From: Neoroseomonas alkaliterrae
Lineage (GTDB): Bacteria > Pseudomonadota > Alphaproteobacteria > Acetobacterales > Acetobacteraceae
Length of the DNA: 64,000 nt
Assembly: GCF_014199195.1 (NCBI RefSeq)
Contig: NZ_JACIJE010000001.1
Location: forward strand, 434,001-498,000
Reading direction: 5' to 3'
Part shown: one piece after another, positions 37,150-46,752 of the stretch
How the letters are laid out: each line of letters opens with the position of its first letter
Position numbering within the stretch: position 1 is the first letter of the stretch
The notes under the pieces: generated by a model
The model's database searches: none
What the model was told of the DNA's origin: nothing
The model's input: only the letters and a program-made list of their open reading frames with translations
Translations under genes and position numbers: made by a program

Positions 37150-37276
37150 TACCAGCGGGCGAAGGGTTCGACCTTTCGCCCGCTGGTATCGCGCGCGGGG
37201 CTGGTGGGGCGGCCGCGCGCGGAACCAGATCCTCATGCCCTGCGGACAAAGGTCGATCCTTTGTCCACAGGGCATG
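37147..37276 (+). repeat. convergent-junction hairpin element, copy D (best preserved)
   Basis: Hairpin 1 is at 37148-37190 (19-base arms, 18 matches, loop TTCGA). A middle hairpin has GCGCGCGG (37191-37198) with CCGCGCGC (37213-37220). Hairpin 2 is at 37234-37276 (19-base arms, 18 matches, loop TCGAT). The left edge TGATACC supplies the stop of the lipoprotein gene. Here the flanking gene abuts hairpin 1, unlike copies A, B, C and E. Confidence 0.92.
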
Positions 37277-37319
37277 AGCGCCCGCCCGCGCGCCGCCCGC
37301 GCCGCGCGGGGGCGCCTCG

Positions 37320-38657
37320 TCAGCCCGCCGTCGCCGGCGCCGGTGCGGGCGCGCGCGGCATCCGCACGAGCCCGTCCGGCCCCAGCCGGTAGCCGAAGCG
37401 GCGGGCGATGGTCAGCGCGCGATAGGCGGCCTTGAAGGCGAGGACCGGCACCTGCCGGTCCGGGTGCGCATGCACGTCTCCCGCCAGCAGGCTGATCAGG
37501 CCACGCTTCATGTTGAAGCGGTTGCTCGGCCACATGAACATGTCGCGCAGCACCGGCGTGTTGATGCGGTAGATCAGCCAGGAGAGCGAGCCGATCGCGC
37601 GCTTGACCTTCCGCTCGAAGGTGCGGGCCATCGCGGCCGCGCGCGCGGGGTCGTCGAGCCAGGTGTCGGCGACCTCCGATCCCATCTCCGCGCTCGCCAT
37701 CGCGAGCAGCACGCCCGAGGAGAACACCGGGTCGATGAAGGCATAGGCGTCGCCGGCCATCAGCCAGCCATCCCCCTGCATCACCTTCGCGGCGTAGGAG
37801 TAGTTGCCGGTGGTGGTGACCTCGCTGATCAGCTCGGCCCGCGCGATCCGCCGCGCGACCGAGGGCACGCTTTTCAGCGTCGAGAGGAAGAAGGCCTCCA
37901 CGCTGCCGCGCCGCCGCTTGAAGAAGGCGGGGTTGGAGACGACGCCGATGCTCATGACCCCGCCGGTCAGCGGGATCATCCAGAACCAGCCCTCGTCGAA
38001 GAGATGGACGGTGATGTTGCCGTCCTCCTCCTCGCCGAAGGGCGCGACGCCGCGGAAATGGCCGTAGATCGCGGCGGTGTTGTTGTGCGGGTTGCGCGCC
38101 TTGGTCCCCATCGCGGTGGCGAGGAAGGTGTCGCGGCCGGAGCAGTCCATCAGGAAGCGGGGGCGGAAATGCAGCATCGCCCCGTCCTCCGCGCGCGCCG
38201 TGACGCGGTGCCCGCCTCTCGCGTCGAGCGCGACATCGAGCACCCGCACCCCCTCGCGCGCATCGGCCCCGGCCTCGCGGGCGCGGGCGAAGAGGGCCTC
38301 GTCGAACTCGCTGCGGCGGACCTGGTAGGAATAGGTGAAGTCCGGGTTGAGCCCCTCGGCGAAGGAGAAGGCGGTGTGCTTGCCGTGCTCGTCCGAGACG
38401 AAGCGTGCGCCCGGCTTGTGCACCCCGATCGCGGCGATGCGGTCCGACACGCCGAGCCTGTGGAAGATCCGCAGGTTCAGCGGCAGCAGGCTCTCCCCGA
38501 TGTGGAAGCGCGGATGGCGGTCCTTCTCGAGCATCACGACGTGGCGGCCCTTCTCGGCCAGCAGCGTCGCGGCGGTCGAGCCGGCGGGGCCGCCGCCGAT
38601 GATCAGCACGTCGCAGCGGGTTTCGTCGGGCAGGTCACGCGAGGCGTCGAGCGGCAT
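37320..38657 (-). CDS. flavin-dependent halogenase-like FAD oxidoreductase
   Basis: This is a 445-residue FAD protein. The Rossmann motif is VLIIGGGPAGSTAATLLAEK at 18-37, followed by RFHIGESLLP. It has features of flavin-dependent halogenases of the phenolic/aliphatic type: a candidate catalytic Lys81 in GVHKPGARFV, the WxWxIP motif as WFWMIP at 224-229, and FIDPVFSSGVLLAM at about 307-320. Related geranylgeranyl-reductase-like and epoxidase-like enzymes share the first motif but not usually WxWxIP. No flavin reductase or biosynthetic cluster is adjacent, so halogenation is plausible but unproven. Confidence 0.8.
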   Translation of the reverse strand: MPLDASRDLPDETRCDVLIIGGGPAGSTAATLLAEKGRHVVMLEKDRHPRFHIGESLLPLNLRIFHRLGVSDRIAAIGVHKPGARFVSDEHGKHTAFSFAEGLNPDFTYSYQVRRSEFDEALFARAREAGADAREGVRVLDVALDARGGHRVTARAEDGAMLHFRPRFLMDCSGRDTFLATAMGTKARNPHNNTAAIYGHFRGVAPFGEEEDGNITVHLFDEGWFWMIPLTGGVMSIGVVSNPAFFKRRRGSVEAFFLSTLKSVPSVARRIARAELISEVTTTGNYSYAAKVMQGDGWLMAGDAYAFIDPVFSSGVLLAMASAEMGSEVADTWLDDPARAAAMARTFERKVKRAIGSLSWLIYRINTPVLRDMFMWPSNRFNMKRGLISLLAGDVHAHPDRQVPVLAFKAAYRALTIARRFGYRLGPDGLVRMPRAPAPAPATAG

Positions 38658-38689
38658 GGACACTGGTCCGGATGCTGTGGGGCGGTAGG

Positions 38690-39490
38690 ATGCGCCTTCA
38701 TACCAGCCGGGCCGCCGTGACCGAAACATCAACCTCGCCCCCGGGGCCGCTCGTCGTCGTGGTGCCCGCCTACCAGGAGGCGGCGACCATCGCCGGCGTG
38801 GTCGCAGGCCTGCGCGCCGCCGCCCCCGGCGTGCCGGTGCTGGTGGTGGATGACGGCTCGACCGACGGCACCGCCTCGGCCGCGGCGGCGGCGGGGGCCG
38901 AGGTGCTCGCCAGCCCGGCCAACGAGGGCAAGGGGGCGGCGCTGCGGCGGGGGATGCGCGCCGCGCTCGCCCGCGGGGCGGGGCTGGTCGCGACGCTCGA
39001 CGGGGACGGGCAGCACCGCCCGCAGGACCTGCCGCGCCTGCTCGCCCTCGCCCGGGCCGACCGCATCGTGATCGGCTCGCGCCGCGGCGCGCCCGGCCAG
39101 CCCGCGGCCCGGCGCCGGGCGAACCGGGTGGCGGATTTCTGGATCTCCTGGGCCGCGCGCCACCCGGTCGCCGACAGCCAGTCCGGCTTCCGCATCTACC
39201 CCGCCGCCGCGCTCGCGGGGCTCGACCGCTACGAGGGCCGCGCCCGGCGCTTCTCCTTCGAGAGTGAGATCCTGATCGACGCCGCGCGCGCGGGCATCAC
39301 CACCGTCGCGGCGGAGATCCCTGCCCTCTATGGCGAAACCCTTCGGCGGCGGAGCCATTTCAGACCCGTTGCGGATATCGCGCGTATCGTGATCATGGTG
39401 GCCGGCAAACTTCTGGCCCGGGGCATGGACCCGGCCGGACTGGTGCGGAGCCTCGCCCCGGCCCGGCGCAGCGACAGGGAGGGTGGATGA
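38690..39490 (+). CDS. glycosyltransferase family 2
   Basis: This protein of about 266 residues resembles dolichyl/polyprenyl-phosphate sugar synthases. VVVVPAYQEAATIAGVVAGL and VLVVDDGSTDGTASAA bind the nucleotide sugar. LDGDGQHRPQDLPRLLALA has the DxD. RFSFESEILIDAARAGI and VAAEIPALYG complete it. No transmembrane segment is clear except a weak one near the end. The start is uncertain (ATG 38672, ATG 38690 or GTG 38717). It is coupled to the downstream lipoprotein by an ATGA overlap. Confidence 0.88.
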   Translation: MRLHTSRAAVTETSTSPPGPLVVVVPAYQEAATIAGVVAGLRAAAPGVPVLVVDDGSTDGTASAAAAAGAEVLASPANEGKGAALRRGMRAALARGAGLVATLDGDGQHRPQDLPRLLALARADRIVIGSRRGAPGQPAARRRANRVADFWISWAARHPVADSQSGFRIYPAAALAGLDRYEGRARRFSFESEILIDAARAGITTVAAEIPALYGETLRRRSHFRPVADIARIVIMVAGKLLARGMDPAGLVRSLAPARRSDREGG

Positions 39491-39885
39491 TGCTTGCTCG
39501 TCGTGATGTGCTGCGGCGCGGGATGCCGGTGCTGGTCGCCCTGGGCGGCGGCATCGGCCTCGGCGCCTGCCGCGCCCAGCCGATCTACCAGAGCACCGGC
39601 GCGCAATTCCCCGGCCGGGGCAACCTCGCCGAGCGCGAGGCGCAGATCCGCCGCGCCGCCGCCAGCCAGGGCGGCTGGCACCTCCAGTCCATCCGGCCCG
39701 GGTTGCTGCGCGGCACCAACACCTGGCGCAGCCACCAGATGACGGTGGACATCGCCTTCGACGTGCGCGGCTTCTCCATCACCTATGTGAACAGCGTCAA
39801 CCTGGACTACAGCGGCGGGCAGATCCACAGCGCCTACAACGACCGCGTCCGGGCGCTGGAATCGGCGATCCTGCGCGGCGCGTGA
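39487..39885 (+). CDS. small lipoprotein, paralogue 2
   Basis: This is a 132-residue protein with twin arginines (ARRDVLRRG) and a lipobox GIGLGAC. It is a paralogue of the lipoprotein at 36769-37149. Shared blocks include AQIRRAAASQGGWHLQSIRP, GLLRGTNTWRSHQMTVDIAF, SITYVNSVNLDYSGGQIHSAYN and RALESAI. The start overlaps the glycosyltransferase stop by 4 bases. The function is unknown. Position suggests a role with the envelope glycosyltransferase. Confidence 0.82.
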   Translation: MMLARRDVLRRGMPVLVALGGGIGLGACRAQPIYQSTGAQFPGRGNLAEREAQIRRAAASQGGWHLQSIRPGLLRGTNTWRSHQMTVDIAFDVRGFSITYVNSVNLDYSGGQIHSAYNDRVRALESAILRGA

Positions 39886-39925
39886 CGGCCGGCCGCGCCC
39901 GTTCCGGCGGGCGCGGGGCCGGCGC

Positions 39926-40141
39926 TCAGCCCTTCACGGCGTAGCCTTCCTCCTCCACCGCCATCGAGACGACATGGCGGGGCAGGGCCGTCTCGGCCTT
40001 CACCGTGCCGTCGGCGAGGTCCACCACCACCTTCGCGTCCGGGTCCTTCGCCTGGATCGCGGCGGTCACCGCCTTCACGCAATGGCCGCAGGACATGCCC
40101 TCCACCTTCAGCGTGATGGTCGGGCCTTCGGGCTTGCTCAT
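39926..40141 (-). CDS. copZ: CopZ-like copper chaperone (heavy-metal-associated domain)
   Basis: This is a 71-residue single HMA domain. The metal motif GMSCGHC has Cys18 and Cys21, and VEGMSCGHCVKAVTAAIQ is the typical helix. It carries Cu(I) to the CopA ATPase. It is the last gene of the copA-cueR-copZ operon, 4 bases after cueR. Confidence 0.93.
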   Translation of the reverse strand: MSKPEGPTITLKVEGMSCGHCVKAVTAAIQAKDPDAKVVVDLADGTVKAETALPRHVVSMAVEEEGYAVKG

Positions 40142-40145
40142 CGGT

Positions 40146-40531
40146 TCAGTCCTTCCGTGCGAGGTCGTCGAGGATGGGGCAGTCGGGGCGGTCATCCCCG
40201 TGGCAATGGGCGGCGAGGTGGCGCAGGCTCGCGGCCATGCGGCGGAGCGAATCGGCCTTGCTCTCCAGCGCGGCGACATGCGCCAGCGCAAGCCGCTTCA
40301 CCTCGGCCGAGGCGCGATTGCGATCCTGCCACAGCGCGAGCAGCCGGCGCACGTCCTCGAGCGGGAAGCCGAGGTCGCGGGCATGGCGGATGAAGCGCAG
40401 CACGGCGACGTCGCGCTCGCCATAGACGCGGTAGCCGTTGGCGCTGCGCACCGCGCCGATCAGGCCGATCGCCTCGTAGTGGCGGATCATCTTGGCGCTC
40501 ACGCCCGAGCGCGCGGCGGCCTCGCCGATGT

Positions 40532-40535
<4 letters not shown>
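40146..40535 (-). CDS. cueR: CueR-type MerR-family copper regulator
   Basis: This 129-residue activator has the MerR HTH MNIGEAAARSGVSAKMIRHY and YEAIGLIGAVRSANGYRVY. The metal loop CHGDDRPDCPILDDL has Cys111 and Cys119 at the CueR positions, and the serine near residue 76 (NRASAEVKRL) is typical of sensors of monovalent copper/silver. The start overlaps the copA stop by 4 bases. It probably acts at the operator before copA (42917-42935). Confidence 0.94.
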
Positions 40536-42901
<2,366 letters not shown>

Positions 42902-42908
42902 GGAGGGC

Positions 42909-42939
42909 GATCTGGCCCTTCCCAATATGGGAAGGTCAA
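42909..42939 (-). promoter_or_regulatory. CueR operator and promoter of copA
   Basis: The palindrome CCTTCCCAATATGGGAAGG (42917-42935) has 7-base arms and a 5-base centre, as in CueR boxes. On the minus strand, -35 TTGACC (42939-42934) is followed after 19 bases by a weak -10 CAGATC (42914-42909). The 19-bp spacer is typical of MerR-activated promoters. Confidence 0.85.
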
Positions 42940-42985
42940 GGCCCGCCGATTGACACCGCGCGGCGGCGAAGCGACATGCGCTGTC

Positions 42986-43339
42986 ATGCGGCATCGTATC
43001 GTCGTCGCGCTGGCGCTGGCCCTCGGCGCCGGCCAGGCCTTCGCGCAGAACGAACCCTTCCGCATCGCCAACCGCGCGGGCGAGGCGGCGACCGCGCTGC
43101 ACATCGTGCGCAGCGGCACGGCGGAATGGGGCGGCAACATCCTGCGCGGCCCGCTCGGCTCCGGGGAGCTCTTCGCGCTGCGCGCGCCCGAGGGTGCCGG
43201 CTGCCGCTTCGACATCCGCCTCGTGCTGCAATCGGGCCGGGAATCCGTCCGCCGCGGGGTGGATGTCTGCCAGGAGCGGACGGTCGCCATGGCCGAGGAG
43301 TTCGGCCCGGTGGCGCCGGCCGCGCGCGGCCCGCGCTGA
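42986..43339 (+). CDS. secreted single-domain protein related to N-terminal domain of the next protease
   Basis: This 117-residue protein has a signal peptide (about 1-20, ending AFAQ) and one domain: EPFRIANRAGEAATALHIVR, SGTAEWGGNILRGPLGSGEL and GAGCRFDIRLVLQSGRE. The same domain, at high identity, forms the N-terminus of the protease encoded 53 bases downstream. It has two Cys that may form a disulfide. The pattern (NRT..., W-G-N-x-L, C-x-F/Y-D-x-R) recalls a widespread small beta-domain without a name known to me. It is divergent from copA across the CueR operator. Confidence 0.78.
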   Translation: MRHRIVVALALALGAGQAFAQNEPFRIANRAGEAATALHIVRSGTAEWGGNILRGPLGSGELFALRAPEGAGCRFDIRLVLQSGRESVRRGVDVCQERTVAMAEEFGPVAPAARGPR

Positions 43340-43392
43340 TCCGGCGCGATGGCGATTGACGGCGGCCGGCCGGCTGCCGACATGCTGAGGCC

Positions 43393-44499
43393 ATGAGATC
43401 CTTCGCCCTGCCCGCGGCCCTCGCGCTGGCGCTCGCCGCGCCGGCGGCCTTCGCGCAGTCCGAGCCCTTCCGCGTGGTCAACCGGACGCCGGAGGCGGCG
43501 GTGGCGCTGCATGCGGTGCGCAGCGGGCGGCAGGACTGGGGCGGCAACCTGCTCAACCGCGGGCCGCTCGGCCCCGGCGGGCAATTCGCGCTGCGCCCGG
43601 CCGAGGGCGCGGGCTGCGCCTTCGACCTGCGGATGGTGCTGCGCGACGGGCAGGAGATCGTCCGCCGCAACGCCGACATCTGCGCCGAGCGCACGGTGGT
43701 CATGGCGCTGCCGCCGCAGGCCCTGCTGCCGCCGCAGGCCGCGCGGCCGCCGGTCGCGGCGCCGGGCGGCGGCCTGCCGGGCGCCAAGCCGCCGGCCCTC
43801 GGCCCCTCCGAGGCCGGCGCGCGCCCCGCGCCGCCGCCCGCCGCGGGCGCGCGGCCCAACCCGCAGGCGCGCGTCGCCTCGGGCACCGGCTTCGTCGTCG
43901 CGCCCGAGCGGGTGCTGACCAACCAGCATGTCATCGAGGGCTGCAGCCGGCTCTTCGTCCGCACCGCCGAGAACCGGATGCTGCCGGTGGTCGAGGTGCA
44001 GGGGCATGACGCGGTGCGCGACCTCGCGCTGCTGCGCGTGCAGGGCAACCCAGGGCCGGTGCTCGCCTTCCGCGCCAATCCGGTGCGCCGGGGGGAGGGC
44101 GTCGTGACCTATGGATTCCCGCTGGCGGGCCTGCTCTCCTCGGGGCCGACGCTGACGACGGGCGAGGTCAGCGCGCTGGCCGGCCTCGGCGACAACCAGC
44201 AGCAGTTCCAGATCAGCGCGCCGGTGCAGCAGGGCAATTCGGGCGGGCCGCTGCTCGACCGCCAGGGCCATGTCATCGGCGTCGTCGTCTCCAAGCTGAA
44301 TGCCGCGCGCATCGCCCAGCGCACCGGCGACATCCCTCAGAACGTGAACTTCGCGGTGAAGGGGACCGAGGCGGTGGCCTTCCTGCGCCGCCACGGCGTG
44401 ACCCCCGTGATGCGCGAGAGCCAGGGCGCCGAGCGCAGCGCCGCCGAGGTGGGCGAGCAGGCGCACCCCTCCACCGTCTTCATCCGCTGCGAGCGGTAG
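43393..44499 (+). CDS. periplasmic trypsin-like serine protease with N-terminal accessory domain
   Basis: This is a 368-residue exported protease. The signal peptide ends AAFAQ at about 22. An accessory domain (24-105, EPFRVVNRTPEAAVALHAVR) is the same as the stand-alone protein upstream. A Pro/Ala-rich linker runs 106-158. The trypsin-2 domain has His179 in VLTNQHVIEGC, Asp210 in DAVRDLALLRV and Ser283 in QGNSGGPLLD. There is no PDZ domain, unlike HtrA/DegP. The accessory domain may direct localisation or regulate the protease. Confidence 0.88.
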   Translation: MRSFALPAALALALAAPAAFAQSEPFRVVNRTPEAAVALHAVRSGRQDWGGNLLNRGPLGPGGQFALRPAEGAGCAFDLRMVLRDGQEIVRRNADICAERTVVMALPPQALLPPQAARPPVAAPGGGLPGAKPPALGPSEAGARPAPPPAAGARPNPQARVASGTGFVVAPERVLTNQHVIEGCSRLFVRTAENRMLPVVEVQGHDAVRDLALLRVQGNPGPVLAFRANPVRRGEGVVTYGFPLAGLLSSGPTLTTGEVSALAGLGDNQQQFQISAPVQQGNSGGPLLDRQGHVIGVVVSKLNAARIAQRTGDIPQNVNFAVKGTEAVAFLRRHGVTPVMRESQGAERSAAEVGEQAHPSTVFIRCER

Positions 44500-44607
44500 G
44501 CGCGATGGCGGCGGGCGGGGGGTTCGGCCCGTCCTCCGCCGGCATCGCGCGCGGGGCCGCAAGGCCGATGCCCGGCGGCTGAGGGCGGCCCCGACCGGCG
44601 GGGATCA

Positions 44608-44735
44608 CGCCAGCGGGCGAAAGGTTTGGCCTTTCACCCTCTGCTATGGCGCGCGGGGCTGGTGGGGCGGCCGCGCGCGGAACCAGATCCTGATGCCCTG
44701 CGCGCAAAGGTTGATCCTTTGTCCGCAGGGTATCA
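44608..44735 (+). repeat. convergent-junction hairpin element, copy E
   Basis: This copy lies between the protease and the exonuclease gene. Hairpin 1 (about 44605-44646) is decayed on its right arm. The linker GCGCGCGGGGCTGGTGGGGC is intact. Hairpin 2 is at 44692-44734. The right edge, on the minus strand TGATACC, supplies the stop (44733-44735) of the exonuclease gene. The stretch 44500-44604 is GC-rich with short inverted repeats and no gene. Confidence 0.88.
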
Positions 44736-45539
44736 GCCCCCGGCGAGCCGCGCCGCCGCCTCCCGATGCGCGGCGAAGGCGGGGGCGGGGCGATGCTCCG
44801 CGAGGAAGGCGGCGAAGCCGGCGAAGGACTGCCGCGCCGCATCGCCCGGCAGCGCGCCGGTCGCCTGCCAGTAGCGCAGCGCCAGCAGCCAGGTCGCGGC
44901 GACATCCGTCTCGCAGTATTCGGCGACCGCGGCGCCGCGGCCCGCCGCCATGGCGGGCTCGACCTCCGCACCGTCCATCCCGGCCTTGGCGGTCAGGCCG
45001 ATCAGCGCGCAGGCCTCGGCCAGCGAGGGCATGGGCGAGGCGCGGAAGCCCGAGAGCCGGTCCGCGAGGTCGAGATGGTCGCGCCCGTAGCGATAGCCGT
45101 AGTCCCGCCCATTGGCCCCGTGGAGCGAGGGCATCGCCACCCCGGTCGCGATCGCGCGGTAGCGCAGCACCGGCAGGTCGAAGCCCGAGGTGTTGAAGCC
45201 CACGAGCAGCGGCGCCGGGCGCTGGGCGATGCTCCGCTCGAACAGGGCCAGGATCTCGGCCTCCGCCGTCTCGCCGACATGCCGCGCGGCCATGCGGCGC
45301 ACGCGCCAGGGCTCCTCCGCGCCGTCGCGCTCGGCGACCAGCAGCGCGAGGCAGGCCAGCGCATGCAGCGGCGGCTTGAGGAAGGCGGTGGCGGGGTCCT
45401 GGCCGTCCCGCGCCTGGCGGGCGCCGAGGCGGGCGCGCAGCGCGGCATCGTCCAGCCCCTCGGCGGCCTCGCCCAGCAGGGCGCGGCCGGCGGCGAGGTC
45501 GGGGACGGTCTCGATGTCGAAGGCGACGGCGCGTTCCAT
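44733..45539 (-). CDS. predicted 3'-5' exonuclease (PolB-related DEDD family)
   Basis: This is a 268-residue protein with the DEDD exonuclease motif I AFDIETVPD (Asp8, Glu10), motif II LLVGFNTSGFDLPVLRYRAI, and motif III AEYCETDVAATWLLALRY. It matches the predicted PolB-like 3'-5' exonuclease family seen as a stand-alone protein. A role in DNA repair or RNA processing is likely but untested. Its TGA stop is supplied by repeat copy E. It follows the MFS gene on the same strand, separated by terminator-like hairpins. Confidence 0.88.
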   Translation of the reverse strand: MERAVAFDIETVPDLAAGRALLGEAAEGLDDAALRARLGARQARDGQDPATAFLKPPLHALACLALLVAERDGAEEPWRVRRMAARHVGETAEAEILALFERSIAQRPAPLLVGFNTSGFDLPVLRYRAIATGVAMPSLHGANGRDYGYRYGRDHLDLADRLSGFRASPMPSLAEACALIGLTAKAGMDGAEVEPAMAAGRGAAVAEYCETDVAATWLLALRYWQATGALPGDAARQSFAGFAAFLAEHRPAPAFAAHREAAARLAGG

Positions 45540-45562
45540 GGGCGGGAGTATGGCGGGAAAGC

Positions 45563-45618
45563 GGGAGGGGCGCCGCCCCTCCCGAAACCCACCCCGCCGA
45601 GGGCCGGAAGGCCCTCGG
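45563..45618 (-). terminator. two terminator-like hairpins after the MFS gene
   Basis: On the minus strand, downstream of the MFS stop, CCGAGGGCC (45597-45605) pairs with GGCCCTCGG (45610-45618) with a 4-base loop. Then GGGAGGGGCG (45563-45572) pairs with CGCCCCTCCC (45574-45583). There is no long U-tract. They probably end the catabolic operon. Confidence 0.6.
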
Positions 45619-45624
45619 AACCCG

Positions 45625-46752
45625 TCACCGGCGCAGCAGCAGGGCCAGCAGCGCGCAGAACAGCGCGAGGGCGAGCCAGAACCCCGTCAGCGCGGCCGGC
45701 GCGCCGAAGGCGTCCACCGCCAGGCCCGTGAGAAGCGGCGGGATGCAGAAGCCGGCATGGGCGACCAGGAACACGCCGGCGGCGGCGCGCGCACGGTCCT
45801 CGCCCGAGGCGGCCTCCGACGCCGCCGCCAGCGCGCCGACGAACAGGAAGCCATAGGCCGCGCTGCCGACCAGCGCGCCGCCGGCCAGCAGCAGGGCCGG
45901 CGAGGCGGCGAGCGTGCCCAGGACCACCAGCCCCGCCCCGGCGGCGAGCACGGGCAGCCCGATCAGCGAAAGCCGCCGCGCCGGCAGCTGCCCGATCGCC
46001 TGCTGCACCGCCGTGCCGACCAGGATCATGAAGCACACCGCGAGCGGCCCGAGGCGCGGATGCCCCGCCGCCGCCAGCGCCGAGGGCACGGAGGTGATCG
46101 CCACCCCGGTCACCCCCCAGGCGGCGAACATGCCGAAGGAGGAGGCGACGGTGCCGCGCGGGAAGGCCGGCACGCGCAGCCAGGCGACGCGCTCGCGCGG
46201 GCGGCGGTCGGGCAGGCGCGCGACCACCGGGATCAGCACCGCCACCGCGGCGATGTGCAGCCAGAAGGTCAACGGCGGCTCGCCATCCCCGAGCAGCCAC
46301 AGCGCGCCGAGCGTGGCGAGCCCGCCCGCGGCATAGGACCCCGCCGTGCCGAAGGCGGTGACGCGCGCCGCCCGCCGCCCCGCCTCCGGCCCGCCGGCCA
46401 GTTCCGCCGCCCAGGCCGTCGCGCCGCCGGCGATCAGGCCGATCGCCAGGCCCTGCAGCGCCCGCGCGACGGCGAGCGCGGCAAGCCCGGGCGCGAGGAT
46501 CAGCGCCAGCGTGGACAGCCCCGCCAGCGCCAGCCCCGCCAGCACGCAGGGCCTGCGCCCGATGCGGTCGGACAGCCCGCCGAGCAGCGGCGCGGTGACG
46601 ATCAGCGTCGCCGCATAGGCGATGAAGGCGAGCGCGAGACCGCCCGCGCCGCCGCCCTCCCGCGCCGCATAGGCGGTGAAGAGCGGCATGGCGAGGGTGG
46701 TGGAGAAGCCGATGGCGAAGACCGCGGCGCCGACCGCCGCGACGCCGCTCAC
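45625..46752 (-). CDS. MFS transporter
   Basis: This 375-residue protein has about 12 membrane segments, with GGLSDRIGRRPCVLAGLALA as the loop 2-3 signature and RGTVASSFGMFAAWGVTGVA in the second half. A GTG start at 46752 overlaps the GMC gene stop (GTGA). It closes a leftward operon and could export or import the product or substrate of the neighbouring oxidoreductases. The substrate cannot be read. Confidence 0.88.
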   Translation of the reverse strand: MSGVAAVGAAVFAIGFSTTLAMPLFTAYAAREGGGAGGLALAFIAYAATLIVTAPLLGGLSDRIGRRPCVLAGLALAGLSTLALILAPGLAALAVARALQGLAIGLIAGGATAWAAELAGGPEAGRRAARVTAFGTAGSYAAGGLATLGALWLLGDGEPPLTFWLHIAAVAVLIPVVARLPDRRPRERVAWLRVPAFPRGTVASSFGMFAAWGVTGVAITSVPSALAAAGHPRLGPLAVCFMILVGTAVQQAIGQLPARRLSLIGLPVLAAGAGLVVLGTLAASPALLLAGGALVGSAAYGFLFVGALAAASEAASGEDRARAAAGVFLVAHAGFCIPPLLTGLAVDAFGAPAALTGFWLALALFCALLALLLRR

